Position numbers and translations under genes: made by a program
The notes under the pieces: generated by a model
What the model saw: the letters and a program-made list of their open reading frames with translations, nothing else
Database searches by the model: none
What the model was told of the DNA's origin: nothing
In this document: in pieces, positions 45,705-54,090 of the stretch
Position numbering within the stretch: position 1 is the stretch's first letter
Layout of the letters: the number at the start of each line of letters is the position of its first letter
Source: Roseibaca calidilacus
Lineage (GTDB): Bacteria; Pseudomonadota; Alphaproteobacteria; Rhodobacterales; Rhodobacteraceae
DNA: 64,000 bases
Reading direction: 5' to 3'
Assembly (NCBI RefSeq): GCF_001517585.1
Contig: NZ_FBYC01000004.1
Coordinates: 434,001-498,000, forward strand

Positions 45705-46432
45705 GCGGCGGTGTCCTCGGTCAGTGCCATGAAATGCGCGGCAAGGCCATGTTCCGGGGTGATATCCTGTGCGCGACCGCGCTGCACGATCTGGCCTCGA
45801 TGCAATATCAGCACGGTATCACCGGGGGTTACCTCATCCACCAGATGCGTGGCCCAGAGCACGGCCAGCCCATCGTCGCGCGTCAGCGCATGGACATGGG
45901 CGGTGATGCTGGCACGCGCGCGTGCGTCCAGCCCAACGGTCGGTTCATCCAGCAACAGCAGGCGCGGGCGGTGCATCAGCGCGCGCGCAATCTCCAGCCG
46001 CCGTCTGTGGCCGCCATTGAGATCGCGCGCCTTCTCTCGCGCGCGTTCCGCCATATCCAGCCGCTCCAGAACCTCGCCCGCGCGCAATGCAGCCTCGCGC
46101 CGCGACAGCCCGTGCAGCGCGCCGAAATAGGCCAGATTGCGCGCCACGCTCAGGTCCAGATCAAGCGTCATCTGCTGAAACACGACCCCCATGCGCGCCA
46201 GCGCCGCACGCGGGGCCGCCTGCAAATCCTGCCCCATCACGGCAATCTTTCCCTGTCGGGCCACAAACAGCCGCGTCAGCAGCGCAAAGAGCGTCGATTT
46301 GCCCGCCCCGTTGGGGCCAAGCAGGGCGCAGAATTCCCCCGGCTGAACGCAAAAAGAGACGCTTTGAAGCGCCTCTTTCCTGCCGTAGCGAAAGCTCAGT
46401 TCTGCAACTTCAAGCGCGGCAGGATCGCCCAT
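45701..46432 (-). CDS. ABC ATPase of the PQQ-alcohol-linked system
   Basis: 243 aa. Walker A LLGPNGAGKST, signature LNGGHRRRLEIARAL (a GG-H variant of LSGGQ), Walker B LLLLDEPTVGLDA, His switch WATHLVDE. PedA-like in position and sequence type. It overlaps the permease by four bases and the propeller gene by one base. Confidence 0.87.
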   Translation of the reverse strand: MGDPAALEVAELSFRYGRKEALQSVSFCVQPGEFCALLGPNGAGKSTLFALLTRLFVARQGKIAVMGQDLQAAPRAALARMGVVFQQMTLDLDLSVARNLAYFGALHGLSRREAALRAGEVLERLDMAERAREKARDLNGGHRRRLEIARALMHRPRLLLLDEPTVGLDARARASITAHVHALTRDDGLAVLWATHLVDEVTPGDTVLILHRGQIVQRGRAQDITPEHGLAAHFMALTEDTAA

Positions 46433-47406
46433 CAGCTATCCGCAGGCCGATACGCCGCGCCCCATGGGAAGCGCCCTACCTTCACGGTCTTGACGGGCTC
46501 TTCGCGTTCCAGATCAATGATCGTCACATCGCCGGACACGCCATTCGTGGTAAACAGCTTGGTTTCATCATCCGAGATCGCCATGTGCCAGACACGACGA
46601 CCCACCAGATGATAGCCCAGCACCTCGTAGGTTTCAGCATCCACGACGGCAATGTGGTTGGCCGGACCAAGGGCCACATAGGCGCGGCTCATGTCCTCGG
46701 TCAGCTTGAAACCCACAGGCTGCACATCATGGGGGTGCACATCGGGGATCTCAAAGCGGATTTCGGCCAGTTCTTCAAAGGTTTCCGTGTCAAACACATG
46801 CAGCCCACCGCCGATTTCGGCACTGACAAACAGGCGCTTGTCGTCGCTGGTGAATTCCGCATGGCGCGGGCGCGATCCGACCAGCGAGTTCTGGAAAATC
46901 TCGAAGGTTTCAGTGTTGATCCAATGCGCCATGTTGGTGGTTTCAGAGGTGGTGATGGCGATGGTGCCCGCGCGGTTGATGGCCTTGCCTTCAGGTTCCA
47001 CCCCCACCGGAATTTGCGCGACGATCCGGCGATCCACAACATCCAGAACCGAGGTGATGTTGTCATCTTCGTTCGAGATATAGATATGGCGGTTGTCGGG
47101 ATGCAGCGCAAAGGTTTCAGGGTTCTCGCCCGACGGCAGATTGTGCAAGATTTCGCGCGTGGCCACGTCGATCACCTGAATGGTGCTGTCATCGGATGCA
47201 CAGAGATAGGCCACCTTGTGATCATGGCTGAACATGATCCCGCGCGGGCGCGCGCCGACCTCGATCGTCTCGATCACCTCCATCGTGGGCACATCAATGA
47301 TGCTGATTGTGTTGTCGCGCTCGTTTGACACCCAGACTTCCTGCGCCATGGCCGGCCCGGCCATCAGGACACTCAGAGCAATCGCGGAAACTGTGCTGCG
47401 GATCAT
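46432..47406 (-). CDS. YVTN-type beta-propeller protein of the PQQ island
   Basis: 324 aa with a signal peptide (IRSTVSAIALSVLMAGPAMA). Seven-bladed propeller of YVTN repeats (VSNERDNTISIIDVPTM, CASDDSTIQVIDVA, YISNEDDNITSVLDV and others). A periplasmic partner of the PQQ-linked ABC system. No catalytic motif. Confidence 0.85.
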   Translation of the reverse strand: MIRSTVSAIALSVLMAGPAMAQEVWVSNERDNTISIIDVPTMEVIETIEVGARPRGIMFSHDHKVAYLCASDDSTIQVIDVATREILHNLPSGENPETFALHPDNRHIYISNEDDNITSVLDVVDRRIVAQIPVGVEPEGKAINRAGTIAITTSETTNMAHWINTETFEIFQNSLVGSRPRHAEFTSDDKRLFVSAEIGGGLHVFDTETFEELAEIRFEIPDVHPHDVQPVGFKLTEDMSRAYVALGPANHIAVVDAETYEVLGYHLVGRRVWHMAISDDETKLFTTNGVSGDVTIIDLEREEPVKTVKVGRFPWGAAYRPADS

Positions 47407-47417
47407 GTTATTTCCTT

Positions 47418-48587
47418 TCAGTCAAAGGCCTTGCAGGCCGTTTCAGGGCGGTCTCGCCCCAGCGTGTCAAGTGTGCTGACTTCGTGCAGAAAGCCGGGCA
47501 TGGGCGTCATGGCCACAAGCGCGGTTTTTGTGGCAACGGGCATCGGCTGGCGCATCTGGCCGTTCCAGTCACGATAGGTGATCGCCGCGCCCTTGAAGGC
47601 GGCCAGTTCAAACGCATCACTCAGAATATAGTCGCGGAGCTCATTCGCATCATTGCTGCCGGTGCGCGTCACGGCCTCACCGACCGACCGCACAGCCGCC
47701 CAGGCGGCATAATCCACAGCGCCCATCGGGCGGTCGGCCAGCCGCTTGAAGCGCAGTTGTAACTGCGCCGCGCCATAGGCTTCCACGCGGTCTGACCACG
47801 CATCCGGGCGTGCGCCAGCGGACCCCGCCACAGGGCGCGGCTCCCATGCGTTGAATTCCAGAAACGGGCCGAAATCGCCTGCTTCATCGGCCACAAGCAT
47901 CACATGATGGTTGGGGAAATCCTGTGTGAAAACCGGGAATTCCTGCCCGATATTGCGGCGCATGTCTGACGACATGTCCCATTCTTTTTCCGCTAGGATA
48001 CGCGCGCCGAATTTGGTGGCGGAATTGCGCAGCGCCTCTGCGAATGCCATGTCACCCTCGCGCTGGCCTGTGATCATGACCAGATCGCTCCAGCGTTTCG
48101 TGACCAGAAACTGCATCAGCGCATCGGCGCGCATGGCGTAGCTGGGCATGGTGTGCAGGACATTGGCGCGGCAGTCACCTTCGCGCAGCGCTTCCACTTC
48201 AGCACTGGCGTTGAAGATCAGCGCGCCCTCGGCTTCGGGCAGGTCGGCCAGCGCCAGAAGCGCGTCCGCAGGGGCGTTGACAACGAGGATGCGATAGTCG
48301 CCTAACACGCTGCGCCCGGCCTCCAGCCAGTCATCTCCCATGGGCACGAGCACATCACTGACGCTGTAATTGTGCCCCATGAACCCGCCTGTCGTGATAT
48401 TGTCGGCCAATCCCAGATGCGCCCCCATGCGGCCCAGATCCTCGGGGATCGGGTCCAGATTGGTCAGCACCGGCGGGCGTTCGACCTGAAGTTCCAGATA
48501 GGCAATCGGCACGTCGATATTTGCCAGCGCCGTGGTGGCAGCGAACGTGGCAAGGGTTGCGGGAATGGGCAGGGGAATATGTGTCAT
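47418..48587 (-). CDS. Periplasmic binding protein of the PQQ-alcohol-linked ABC system
   Basis: 389 aa with a weak signal peptide (IPATLATFAATTALA). Type I periplasmic binding-protein fold (LELQVERPPVLTNLDPIPED, EWDMSSDMRRNIGQEFPVFTQ), like the family recurring beside PQQ alcohol dehydrogenases. Last-to-first order in the operon: this gene is nearest the divergent promoter region at 48588-48734. ATG 48587 chosen after a GGAGG site. Confidence 0.83.
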   Translation of the reverse strand: MTHIPLPIPATLATFAATTALANIDVPIAYLELQVERPPVLTNLDPIPEDLGRMGAHLGLADNITTGGFMGHNYSVSDVLVPMGDDWLEAGRSVLGDYRILVVNAPADALLALADLPEAEGALIFNASAEVEALREGDCRANVLHTMPSYAMRADALMQFLVTKRWSDLVMITGQREGDMAFAEALRNSATKFGARILAEKEWDMSSDMRRNIGQEFPVFTQDFPNHHVMLVADEAGDFGPFLEFNAWEPRPVAGSAGARPDAWSDRVEAYGAAQLQLRFKRLADRPMGAVDYAAWAAVRSVGEAVTRTGSNDANELRDYILSDAFELAAFKGAAITYRDWNGQMRQPMPVATKTALVAMTPMPGFLHEVSTLDTLGRDRPETACKAFD

Positions 48588-48653
48588 GGGGCCTCCTCCC
48601 AAAGGCTTCCATCACGCTAGCTGACGACTGCACTGGCGCGAAGTTGGACTTTG

Positions 48654-48679
48654 GTCCGATACACCATGGTCGTATTCCC
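48654..48679 (+). promoter_or_regulatory. Alcohol-island direct repeat, site 2
   Basis: GTCCGATACACC followed by ATGGTCGTATTCC. The GTC units start 15 bases apart. It lies 56 bases before the cupredoxin-like gene and 67 before the divergent binding-protein gene, so it could control both directions. Confidence 0.6.
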
Positions 48680-48734
48680 GAAATCGCACGAAGCTGATTA
48701 CGCTGCCCGGATCATGCAACCGGAGGAGACAGAC

Positions 48735-49163
48735 ATGACACGCATCACGACTTTGGCCGCAGCATCCCTGCTGGCCCTGACGAGCGCCGCACACGCCGTC
48801 GGGGGCGATCTCTCATCGCTGCCCGAACAGCTCGAAACCCTCGAAGTCGGCACCGGCGACAACGGCTTCGGGATGACGCCGAACGAATTCCAGATGCAGA
48901 CTGGCAAAGCCTATCACCTGAACGTCAAGGCCGTGGGCTGGCACGAATGCAACTGGGAAGCCCCGTCCTTCTTCAAGAATTCATGGCTGCGCAAGATCGA
49001 GGCGGGCGGCATGGAAATCAAGGTCGCGCAGTTGAACGAGCTGGAAATGGACAGCGATGGCGAGGTCGATCTTTTCTTCGTGCCTATCCGTCCGGGCACC
49101 TACAGCTTTCATTGCCGGGGTTTGGAAGATCGCGGGATGAGCGGCTCGTTTGTTGTGGAATGA
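48735..49163 (+). CDS. Secreted cupredoxin-like protein
   Basis: 142 aa with a signal peptide (TRITTLAAASLLALTSAAHA). A small beta-rich domain with VGWHECNWEAPSFF and a C-terminal TYSFHCRGLEDRGMSGSFVV that resembles the type I copper loop (Cys then Met seven residues later), with Glu/Asp where the His is expected. It may bind copper or another metal, or act as an electron carrier for the alcohol island. Start after CGGAGGAGA. Confidence 0.6.
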   Translation: MTRITTLAAASLLALTSAAHAVGGDLSSLPEQLETLEVGTGDNGFGMTPNEFQMQTGKAYHLNVKAVGWHECNWEAPSFFKNSWLRKIEAGGMEIKVAQLNELEMDSDGEVDLFFVPIRPGTYSFHCRGLEDRGMSGSFVVE

Positions 49164-49188
49164 TTGACCATTTCCTGAGGAGGTCAAC

Positions 49189-49713
49189 ATGACCCACCCC
49201 CACCGCCCGGTTCTGGCGGTGGCGTTGGCCTGTGCGATTGCCAGCCTGACGCCTGCCCATGCCGAGGAACACCCGGTTCTGGCCCATGCGGATTTCGACC
49301 GCGTATTTGCCATCACCACATTCGAGCATCGCATCTACCGGAGTGCCGAGCGCACAGCCTATCCCGATACTCTCGAACGCTTCGAAGACCTCTTTGCGCT
49401 GGGGGGGTATCGGATGGAGCCACCCAATGAGGAGAATGAATGGTATGCGCGGACCTATCTCTGGGCACCGTCCATGATGGTCATGCACCTCGGAGAAACG
49501 GTCCTTCTGGAGTTTTTCGGCATCAATGGCGAACAGCATCCGAGCGAAATCCGTGCTCCCGATGGTGCAGTAATCGCCGAGTTCGAGGTTGCCCGCGGCG
49601 AGATCGCGCAAGTTCCCTTCTCGCCGAACATGGCCGGAATTCATGAATTCGTCTCGACACAGCGCTTGCCGGGCATGGTTGGACAAATTCTTGTCCTGGA
49701 CCGCGTTGAATGA
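49189..49713 (+). CDS. Secreted cupredoxin-fold-like protein of unknown function
   Basis: 174 aa with a signal peptide ending AHAEEH. The C-terminal 80 residues look like a beta-sandwich (MVMHLGETVLLEFFGING, EQHPSEIRAP, NMAGIHEFVS). It has no mature Cys, so it is not a classical blue copper protein, but it has His residues that might bind metal. A TGAGGAGG site precedes the ATG. It probably forms a functional pair with the preceding gene. Confidence 0.6.
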   Translation: MTHPHRPVLAVALACAIASLTPAHAEEHPVLAHADFDRVFAITTFEHRIYRSAERTAYPDTLERFEDLFALGGYRMEPPNEENEWYARTYLWAPSMMVMHLGETVLLEFFGINGEQHPSEIRAPDGAVIAEFEVARGEIAQVPFSPNMAGIHEFVSTQRLPGMVGQILVLDRVE

Positions 49714-49743
49714 AGCTGTATCTGTGGCGAATCTTATCCCTTC

Positions 49744-49769
49744 GTCGCATAGCCCATGGTCGAATAGCG
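49744..49769 (+). promoter_or_regulatory. Alcohol-island direct repeat, site 3
   Basis: GTCGCATAGCCC followed by ATGGTCGAATAGCG, units starting 15 bases apart. It is 54 bases before the cytochrome c550 gene, nearly the same distance as site 2 to its gene. This is the cleanest copy. Confidence 0.65.
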
Positions 49770-49822
49770 CAGGCAATATGGCTTCGGTAGGGTCGTGCCA
49801 AGCTTCAAATACCGGAGGAAAG

Positions 49823-50536
49823 ATGATGAAAACGCCCCTGACAACCGTGATAACCTCGACAGTTGCTCTGTGTCTGTCCGCCACCATGGCCCTTGCCCAT
49901 GGTGATGTCGCACCGCAACCGGTGAACACGGAAGGCTTGCCCGAAATGACGGGCGGTTGGGAGTTTGAAAACCCGTTCCGTGACCCGGCGGGTGAGTATT
50001 GGGAACGCGCGCTGCGCATCGGGGACAGCGCTTACAACCAGAACTGCGCGCGCTGCCATGGGCTCGAAGTCGTGTCCGGCGGGTTGGCCCCGGATCTGCG
50101 CTTCCTGATGGCTGAAGAAATGGATGACGAATGGTTCATGGAGCGCATCCGCCGTGGTTCCGGTGATCGGATGCCCGCTTATGAGGACTTGATGAACCAA
50201 CAGGCCATGTGGGCGATCCGCACCTTTATAGAGACCCGCCCCGACCCCGATGGTATCGTCGAATTCATTCCCCGACTGCGCGAAATTCGCGACGGGTTGC
50301 GCGACAAGCAGGAAGCCATTGCAGCGGGCACGGCAACCGAAGAGGACTACGCCGCCGAAATCAAGGCATTGCAGGCCGAGCTTATGGAAATCGCTCTGGC
50401 GGTGCCTACGATGTCAGGGGCGCCGAAGGCCGACAGTATTGCCCGGCGCGCGGCCGTTATTCTGGAACGCGGCGGCGAGCGCTTCTTGCGTGATGCAGAT
50501 GAAACGCTAACCATCGGGCTGTCTGTCGCGCGCTAG
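49823..50536 (+). CDS. pedF: Cytochrome c550, PedF type
   Basis: 237-aa periplasmic cytochrome c with a signal peptide (VITSTVALCLSATMALA) and one haem site CARCH (residues 75-79). A Met in RRGSGDRMPAYEDL is the likely sixth ligand. A helical C-terminal extension follows. It should take electrons from the PQQ alcohol dehydrogenase. Two ATGs (49823, 49826) follow ACCGGAGGAAAG. Confidence 0.83.
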   Translation: MMKTPLTTVITSTVALCLSATMALAHGDVAPQPVNTEGLPEMTGGWEFENPFRDPAGEYWERALRIGDSAYNQNCARCHGLEVVSGGLAPDLRFLMAEEMDDEWFMERIRRGSGDRMPAYEDLMNQQAMWAIRTFIETRPDPDGIVEFIPRLREIRDGLRDKQEAIAAGTATEEDYAAEIKALQAELMEIALAVPTMSGAPKADSIARRAAVILERGGERFLRDADETLTIGLSVAR

Positions 50537-50559
50537 ACCGGATTAAAACGGAGATGTGA

Positions 50560-51456
50560 ATGACATTCGGAACCTCCCTGTCAGCCCTGGTGCTGATGAC
50601 TGTCCTGACCCTGACCGGGTCGGGACTTTTTGCCCGTGAATACCCGTCAGACGATTCAGGCCGCGACCGGGTCGGAATTGACTACGACTCGATCATCGAG
50701 CGCGGCTATATCGAGATCGGCGTCTATCAGGATTTTGCACCCTATTCGTGGCGCGATAGCGCGGGCCAGTTGGTCGGTGTCGATGTGGAACTTGCGCAAC
50801 TGATCGCCGATGGTCTGGGGGTAGACCTGAGGGTAATTGATCTGCCAGCCGATGAAAATGTCGATACAGATCTGCGAAACTATGTCTGGCGTGGGCACTA
50901 TATGGGGCAACGTGTGGTCAATGTGTTGATGCGCGTGCCCTATAACCGCGAACTGGACTACCGCAATGAACTGGCCGGATTGACCGGGCGCTATGCGCAA
51001 GAGCGTGTCGCCATTGCCTACCGGGTGTCAGAATATCCCGACGAGGCCCCGTGGCCGGGCAGCTTCACCTCGAAAACAGTCGCGGTGGAAAACCATAGTC
51101 TGCCGGATTTCTACCTGACCGGGTTGCAGCAGGGCGCGCTGATCCCCAATATTTCGCGTCGGCGCACGCTGGAAGAGGCGATTGCGCTGTTGCGCGATGG
51201 TGATGTGACAGCGGTGATGGGCATTCGGGCCCGGCTGGAGCATTTTCTGCGTGATGACCCGGAGTTTGCAGTCGAGAGCGGGCCGCTGCCCGGGCTGTCG
51301 ATCGGGTCATGGCCCATCGGGATCGCCACGGCCTTTTACACCGCGCGGATGCTGAGCTATGAAGTCGATGATATTCTCACAGCCGCAGTCCGCGATGGTC
51401 GGGTCGAGGCGATCTACCGTGCGCATGGCCTGACCTGGGACGCGCCTGGTCGGTGA
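50560..51456 (+). CDS. MoxJ/XoxJ-like binding protein of the quinoprotein system
   Basis: 298 aa with a signal peptide (SALVLMTVLTLTGSGLFA) and a type II solute-binding fold (YIEIGVYQDFAPYSWRD, VDVELAQLIADGLGVDLRVI). Proteins of this family lie next to PQQ dehydrogenases (MxaJ, XoxJ) and are thought to help mature or activate the enzyme rather than import a solute. It lies 23 bases after pedF. Confidence 0.82.
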   Translation: MTFGTSLSALVLMTVLTLTGSGLFAREYPSDDSGRDRVGIDYDSIIERGYIEIGVYQDFAPYSWRDSAGQLVGVDVELAQLIADGLGVDLRVIDLPADENVDTDLRNYVWRGHYMGQRVVNVLMRVPYNRELDYRNELAGLTGRYAQERVAIAYRVSEYPDEAPWPGSFTSKTVAVENHSLPDFYLTGLQQGALIPNISRRRTLEEAIALLRDGDVTAVMGIRARLEHFLRDDPEFAVESGPLPGLSIGSWPIGIATAFYTARMLSYEVDDILTAAVRDGRVEAIYRAHGLTWDAPGR

Positions 51457-51501
51457 GCGGGTGTGTGCCGGTTGAGTTTGGGCGCGTGCTGAGCACATAG
51501 C

Positions 51502-52095
51502 CTACACGCGTTGTTCTGCGTCCTGAGCCGAGAGTACAATCTGTCGTGTGGCAAGGCGATCCGCTTCCGCGCGCGCATGAGTGACAAACACGGTTGCAGG
51601 GCGTTGCTCTGCAAGGACGCTTTCGGTAAGTGCCAGCATATCTGTCACCAGAGCTTCGTCTAACGACACAAACGGTTCATCCAGCAACAGAATATCGGGC
51701 TTGGCCGCATATGCACGCGCCAGTGACAGGCGGCGTTGCTGGCCAAGCGACAACTGCCCCGGAAACAGCGCCCCCTTACCCGCCAGCCCGACCCTCGCAA
51801 GCGCCGCTTCGGCCTTCGCGGCCTCTACGCCCGCGGTCAGCCGCAGATTGTCCAGCACTGAGCGCCAGGGCATCAGGACAGGTTCCTGAAACACCATTGC
51901 AAGACGCCCCTCGGTCCGGATCTGGCCGTCAAATTTTGTATCCAACCCCGCGATCAGGCGCAGAAGCGTCGATTTGCCCACACCCGATGGCCCCAGCACC
52001 GCCAGAACCTCGCCGCGCGCAACCTGAAAGGTCAAGTCGCGCAGGACAGTGGCAGCGCCGAAGCGCTTGAATCGGATGGCGACCTGAAGGCTCAT
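51502..52095 (-). CDS. ABC ATPase, NitT/TauT type
   Basis: 197 aa, short for the family. Walker A LGPSGVGKST, signature LSLGQQRRLSLARA, Walker B LLLDEPFVSLDE, His switch FVTHARAEAD. Overlaps the permease by four bases. Together with the next two genes it forms an importer inside the alcohol island. Confidence 0.88.
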   Translation of the reverse strand: MSLQVAIRFKRFGAATVLRDLTFQVARGEVLAVLGPSGVGKSTLLRLIAGLDTKFDGQIRTEGRLAMVFQEPVLMPWRSVLDNLRLTAGVEAAKAEAALARVGLAGKGALFPGQLSLGQQRRLSLARAYAAKPDILLLDEPFVSLDEALVTDMLALTESVLAEQRPATVFVTHARAEADRLATRQIVLSAQDAEQRV

Positions 52096-52901
52096 GCGTC
52101 TCTCCAGCGCCGTGCGCGGGCCTCCAGCGGTTGCAGGATCAGCGTTTCAATCGCCAGCATCACCGCGATGAAGCTCAGTGCATAGACCATCACCATGGTG
52201 ACATCGAACATCTGGAAATACAGGTGGATCTTGAAGCCGACCCCCTGTCCACGTCCCAGAAATTCCACCACCAACACGATTTTCCAGATCAGGCTCAGAC
52301 CAGAGCGCGCTGTCGAGGCCAGATGCGGCGCAAGCTGGGGCAACAGGATATGGCGCAGGCGCGCCATGTGCGACATGCCGAAAACCTGCGCCATATCGGC
52401 AAGCGGGCCGTTCAGCGCGCGCGCGCCTTCGCGCATCATCGCGGTGACCAGCGGGATCTTGTTGATCGCCACGGCCACAATCGCGGCGGTTTCATTCAGC
52501 CCGATCCACAAGAAACACAGCACGATCACCACCAGCGCAGGCAGGTTCAGGAAAAACACCAGCCACGGATCAAGCCAGCGGTTCAGCCGGGGCATCAGCC
52601 CCATCAGTATCCCAAGCACCAGCCCCAGCGACATCGCGGCCAAGAAAGCCAGCGCGACACGCCACAGCGTTGCGCCAAGATGCGTCCAGAGCACGCCCGA
52701 CAGAGCCTCGGCCCCAAGACGGGGCAGCACGATTTGCGGACCAGGTAACACTATCGGGTCCGATTTGAGCCAGGCCAGCGCCCACCAGAAGATCAGCAAG
52801 CCCGAAAGCGATAGCACGCGCACCATCCCATCAGACAGCGAGCGGGATGCTGTCACAACGTCCAGCCCGCCTGCAACACTGGACTTGTCGCTCAGCGCCA
52901 C
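52092..52901 (-). CDS. ABC permease, NitT/TauT type
   Basis: 269 aa with six membrane segments and the EAA-like cytoplasmic loop (MMREGARALNGPLADMAQVFGM). Family of taurine, nitrate and sulfonate importers. Substrate unknown. Confidence 0.87.
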   Translation of the reverse strand: MALSDKSSVAGGLDVVTASRSLSDGMVRVLSLSGLLIFWWALAWLKSDPIVLPGPQIVLPRLGAEALSGVLWTHLGATLWRVALAFLAAMSLGLVLGILMGLMPRLNRWLDPWLVFFLNLPALVVIVLCFLWIGLNETAAIVAVAINKIPLVTAMMREGARALNGPLADMAQVFGMSHMARLRHILLPQLAPHLASTARSGLSLIWKIVLVVEFLGRGQGVGFKIHLYFQMFDVTMVMVYALSFIAVMLAIETLILQPLEARARRWRDA

Positions 52902-52906
52902 GTCGC

Positions 52907-53878
52907 TTACGACCCCAGCAGCACGAACACACCTTCGGGCAGATCAGTGGCCGTGCCGACAAGGTCTTCGCCGCCAAGTTCGACCATCAGCCGGAACATC
53001 GCACGCGCCGATCCTTCGTCAACTGGCCCGGCTTCTGGAATGCCGGCACGCCACCCTGCGACAAGGCTTTGATATTCCGCCTCATCAGCCGCATTCATCA
53101 TCGGGCGGAGCCGGTCCCAGTCAGCCTCTTTGCTGTCCAGAAATGTCTTTGCCGCGCGCGACGCTTTGGCGAAGGCTTCCACCAGCTCAGGTTGTTCGGC
53201 CACCAGTGCCGATTGCACCACATACCCCAGAAGCGGCATGGCCGGGTCCATGCCAAGAGCTTCTGCAGCCTCTGCGACCGAAATCAGATGGCGCATGCCT
53301 GCGGCTTCCTGCTTGGCCATGAAATGCCAGAAATTGATCGCTCCGCCCATCTCGCCTGACCGCGCGGTCTGGAAAATCAATGGCGGTGCGCCATAGACCT
53401 GTTCGGTCTCGGCCAAGAGATCAAAGCCCTGTTGTGCTGCATAGGCGCGCAGGATGATCCAGCTTTTGTCATTCGGACCGCCTGCAATGCCGATCTTGGT
53501 GCCGGTCAGATCCCTCAAGGCTTGCGCGTTGCTGTCCTGCGGCACCATCACACCGCCCACAGCGCGGCTATAGGGAATGAAGGTGATATCATGACCCGCC
53601 ACGCGCTGCCGGGCGACCCAGATCCAATCATCAACGATCACATCGACCTCGCCGCCCCGAAAGGCGATTTGGCCTGCCGCCTTGCCCGCAACCTCCTGAA
53701 CCTCCAGCCGGAAGCCATGCGCTTCGTCGAAGCCGTGATGGCGGATGGTGTCAAGCTCCCATGCCACTGTGCCGCCCGCCTGGCTTGCGATCGTCAGCAC
53801 AGGCAATTCCGCCAATGCCGGGGTCACGGCAACGGCCAACATAAGGGTCGCGCGTTTCAGGCTTCTGAATAGTGTCAT
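52907..53878 (-). CDS. ABC substrate-binding protein, NitT/TauT type
   Basis: 323 aa with a signal peptide (RATLMLAVAVTPALA). NMT1/TauA-like: TIASQAGGTVAWELDTIRHH, VDVIVDDWIWVARQR and IGIAGGPNDKSWIILRAYA. The ligand is not predictable. Its promoter faces the alcohol dehydrogenase gene across 212 bases, where one clean half-site of the island repeat is seen. Confidence 0.85.
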   Translation of the reverse strand: MTLFRSLKRATLMLAVAVTPALAELPVLTIASQAGGTVAWELDTIRHHGFDEAHGFRLEVQEVAGKAAGQIAFRGGEVDVIVDDWIWVARQRVAGHDITFIPYSRAVGGVMVPQDSNAQALRDLTGTKIGIAGGPNDKSWIILRAYAAQQGFDLLAETEQVYGAPPLIFQTARSGEMGGAINFWHFMAKQEAAGMRHLISVAEAAEALGMDPAMPLLGYVVQSALVAEQPELVEAFAKASRAAKTFLDSKEADWDRLRPMMNAADEAEYQSLVAGWRAGIPEAGPVDEGSARAMFRLMVELGGEDLVGTATDLPEGVFVLLGS

Positions 53879-54090
53879 GGTCTTTCCTCCCGATCCGATG
53901 CAGGCAGCCTATGCGCAGATGGCCCCGCGGACTATTCGACCAAAGACCAACGGAGGCGGCTTGGTGCATTAAACGCTTGTTAGACGAAAGGCCAATTTCG
54001 CAATCCTCACGGTTTCGCGATACTTCCCGACACTGAATTGCCGCGCTTTGCCGATTTCCGGCCATGCCCGGCCTGTTGGGAGGAATAAGG
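53879..54090. promoter_or_regulatory. Divergent promoter region between the ABC genes and exaF
   Basis: No ORF of note. On the minus strand GGTCGAATAGT (53931-53941) matches the second unit of the island repeat perfectly, but the first unit 15 bases before it is poor. A TTGTTAGACGAAAGG stretch follows at about 53975. Confidence 0.45.
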
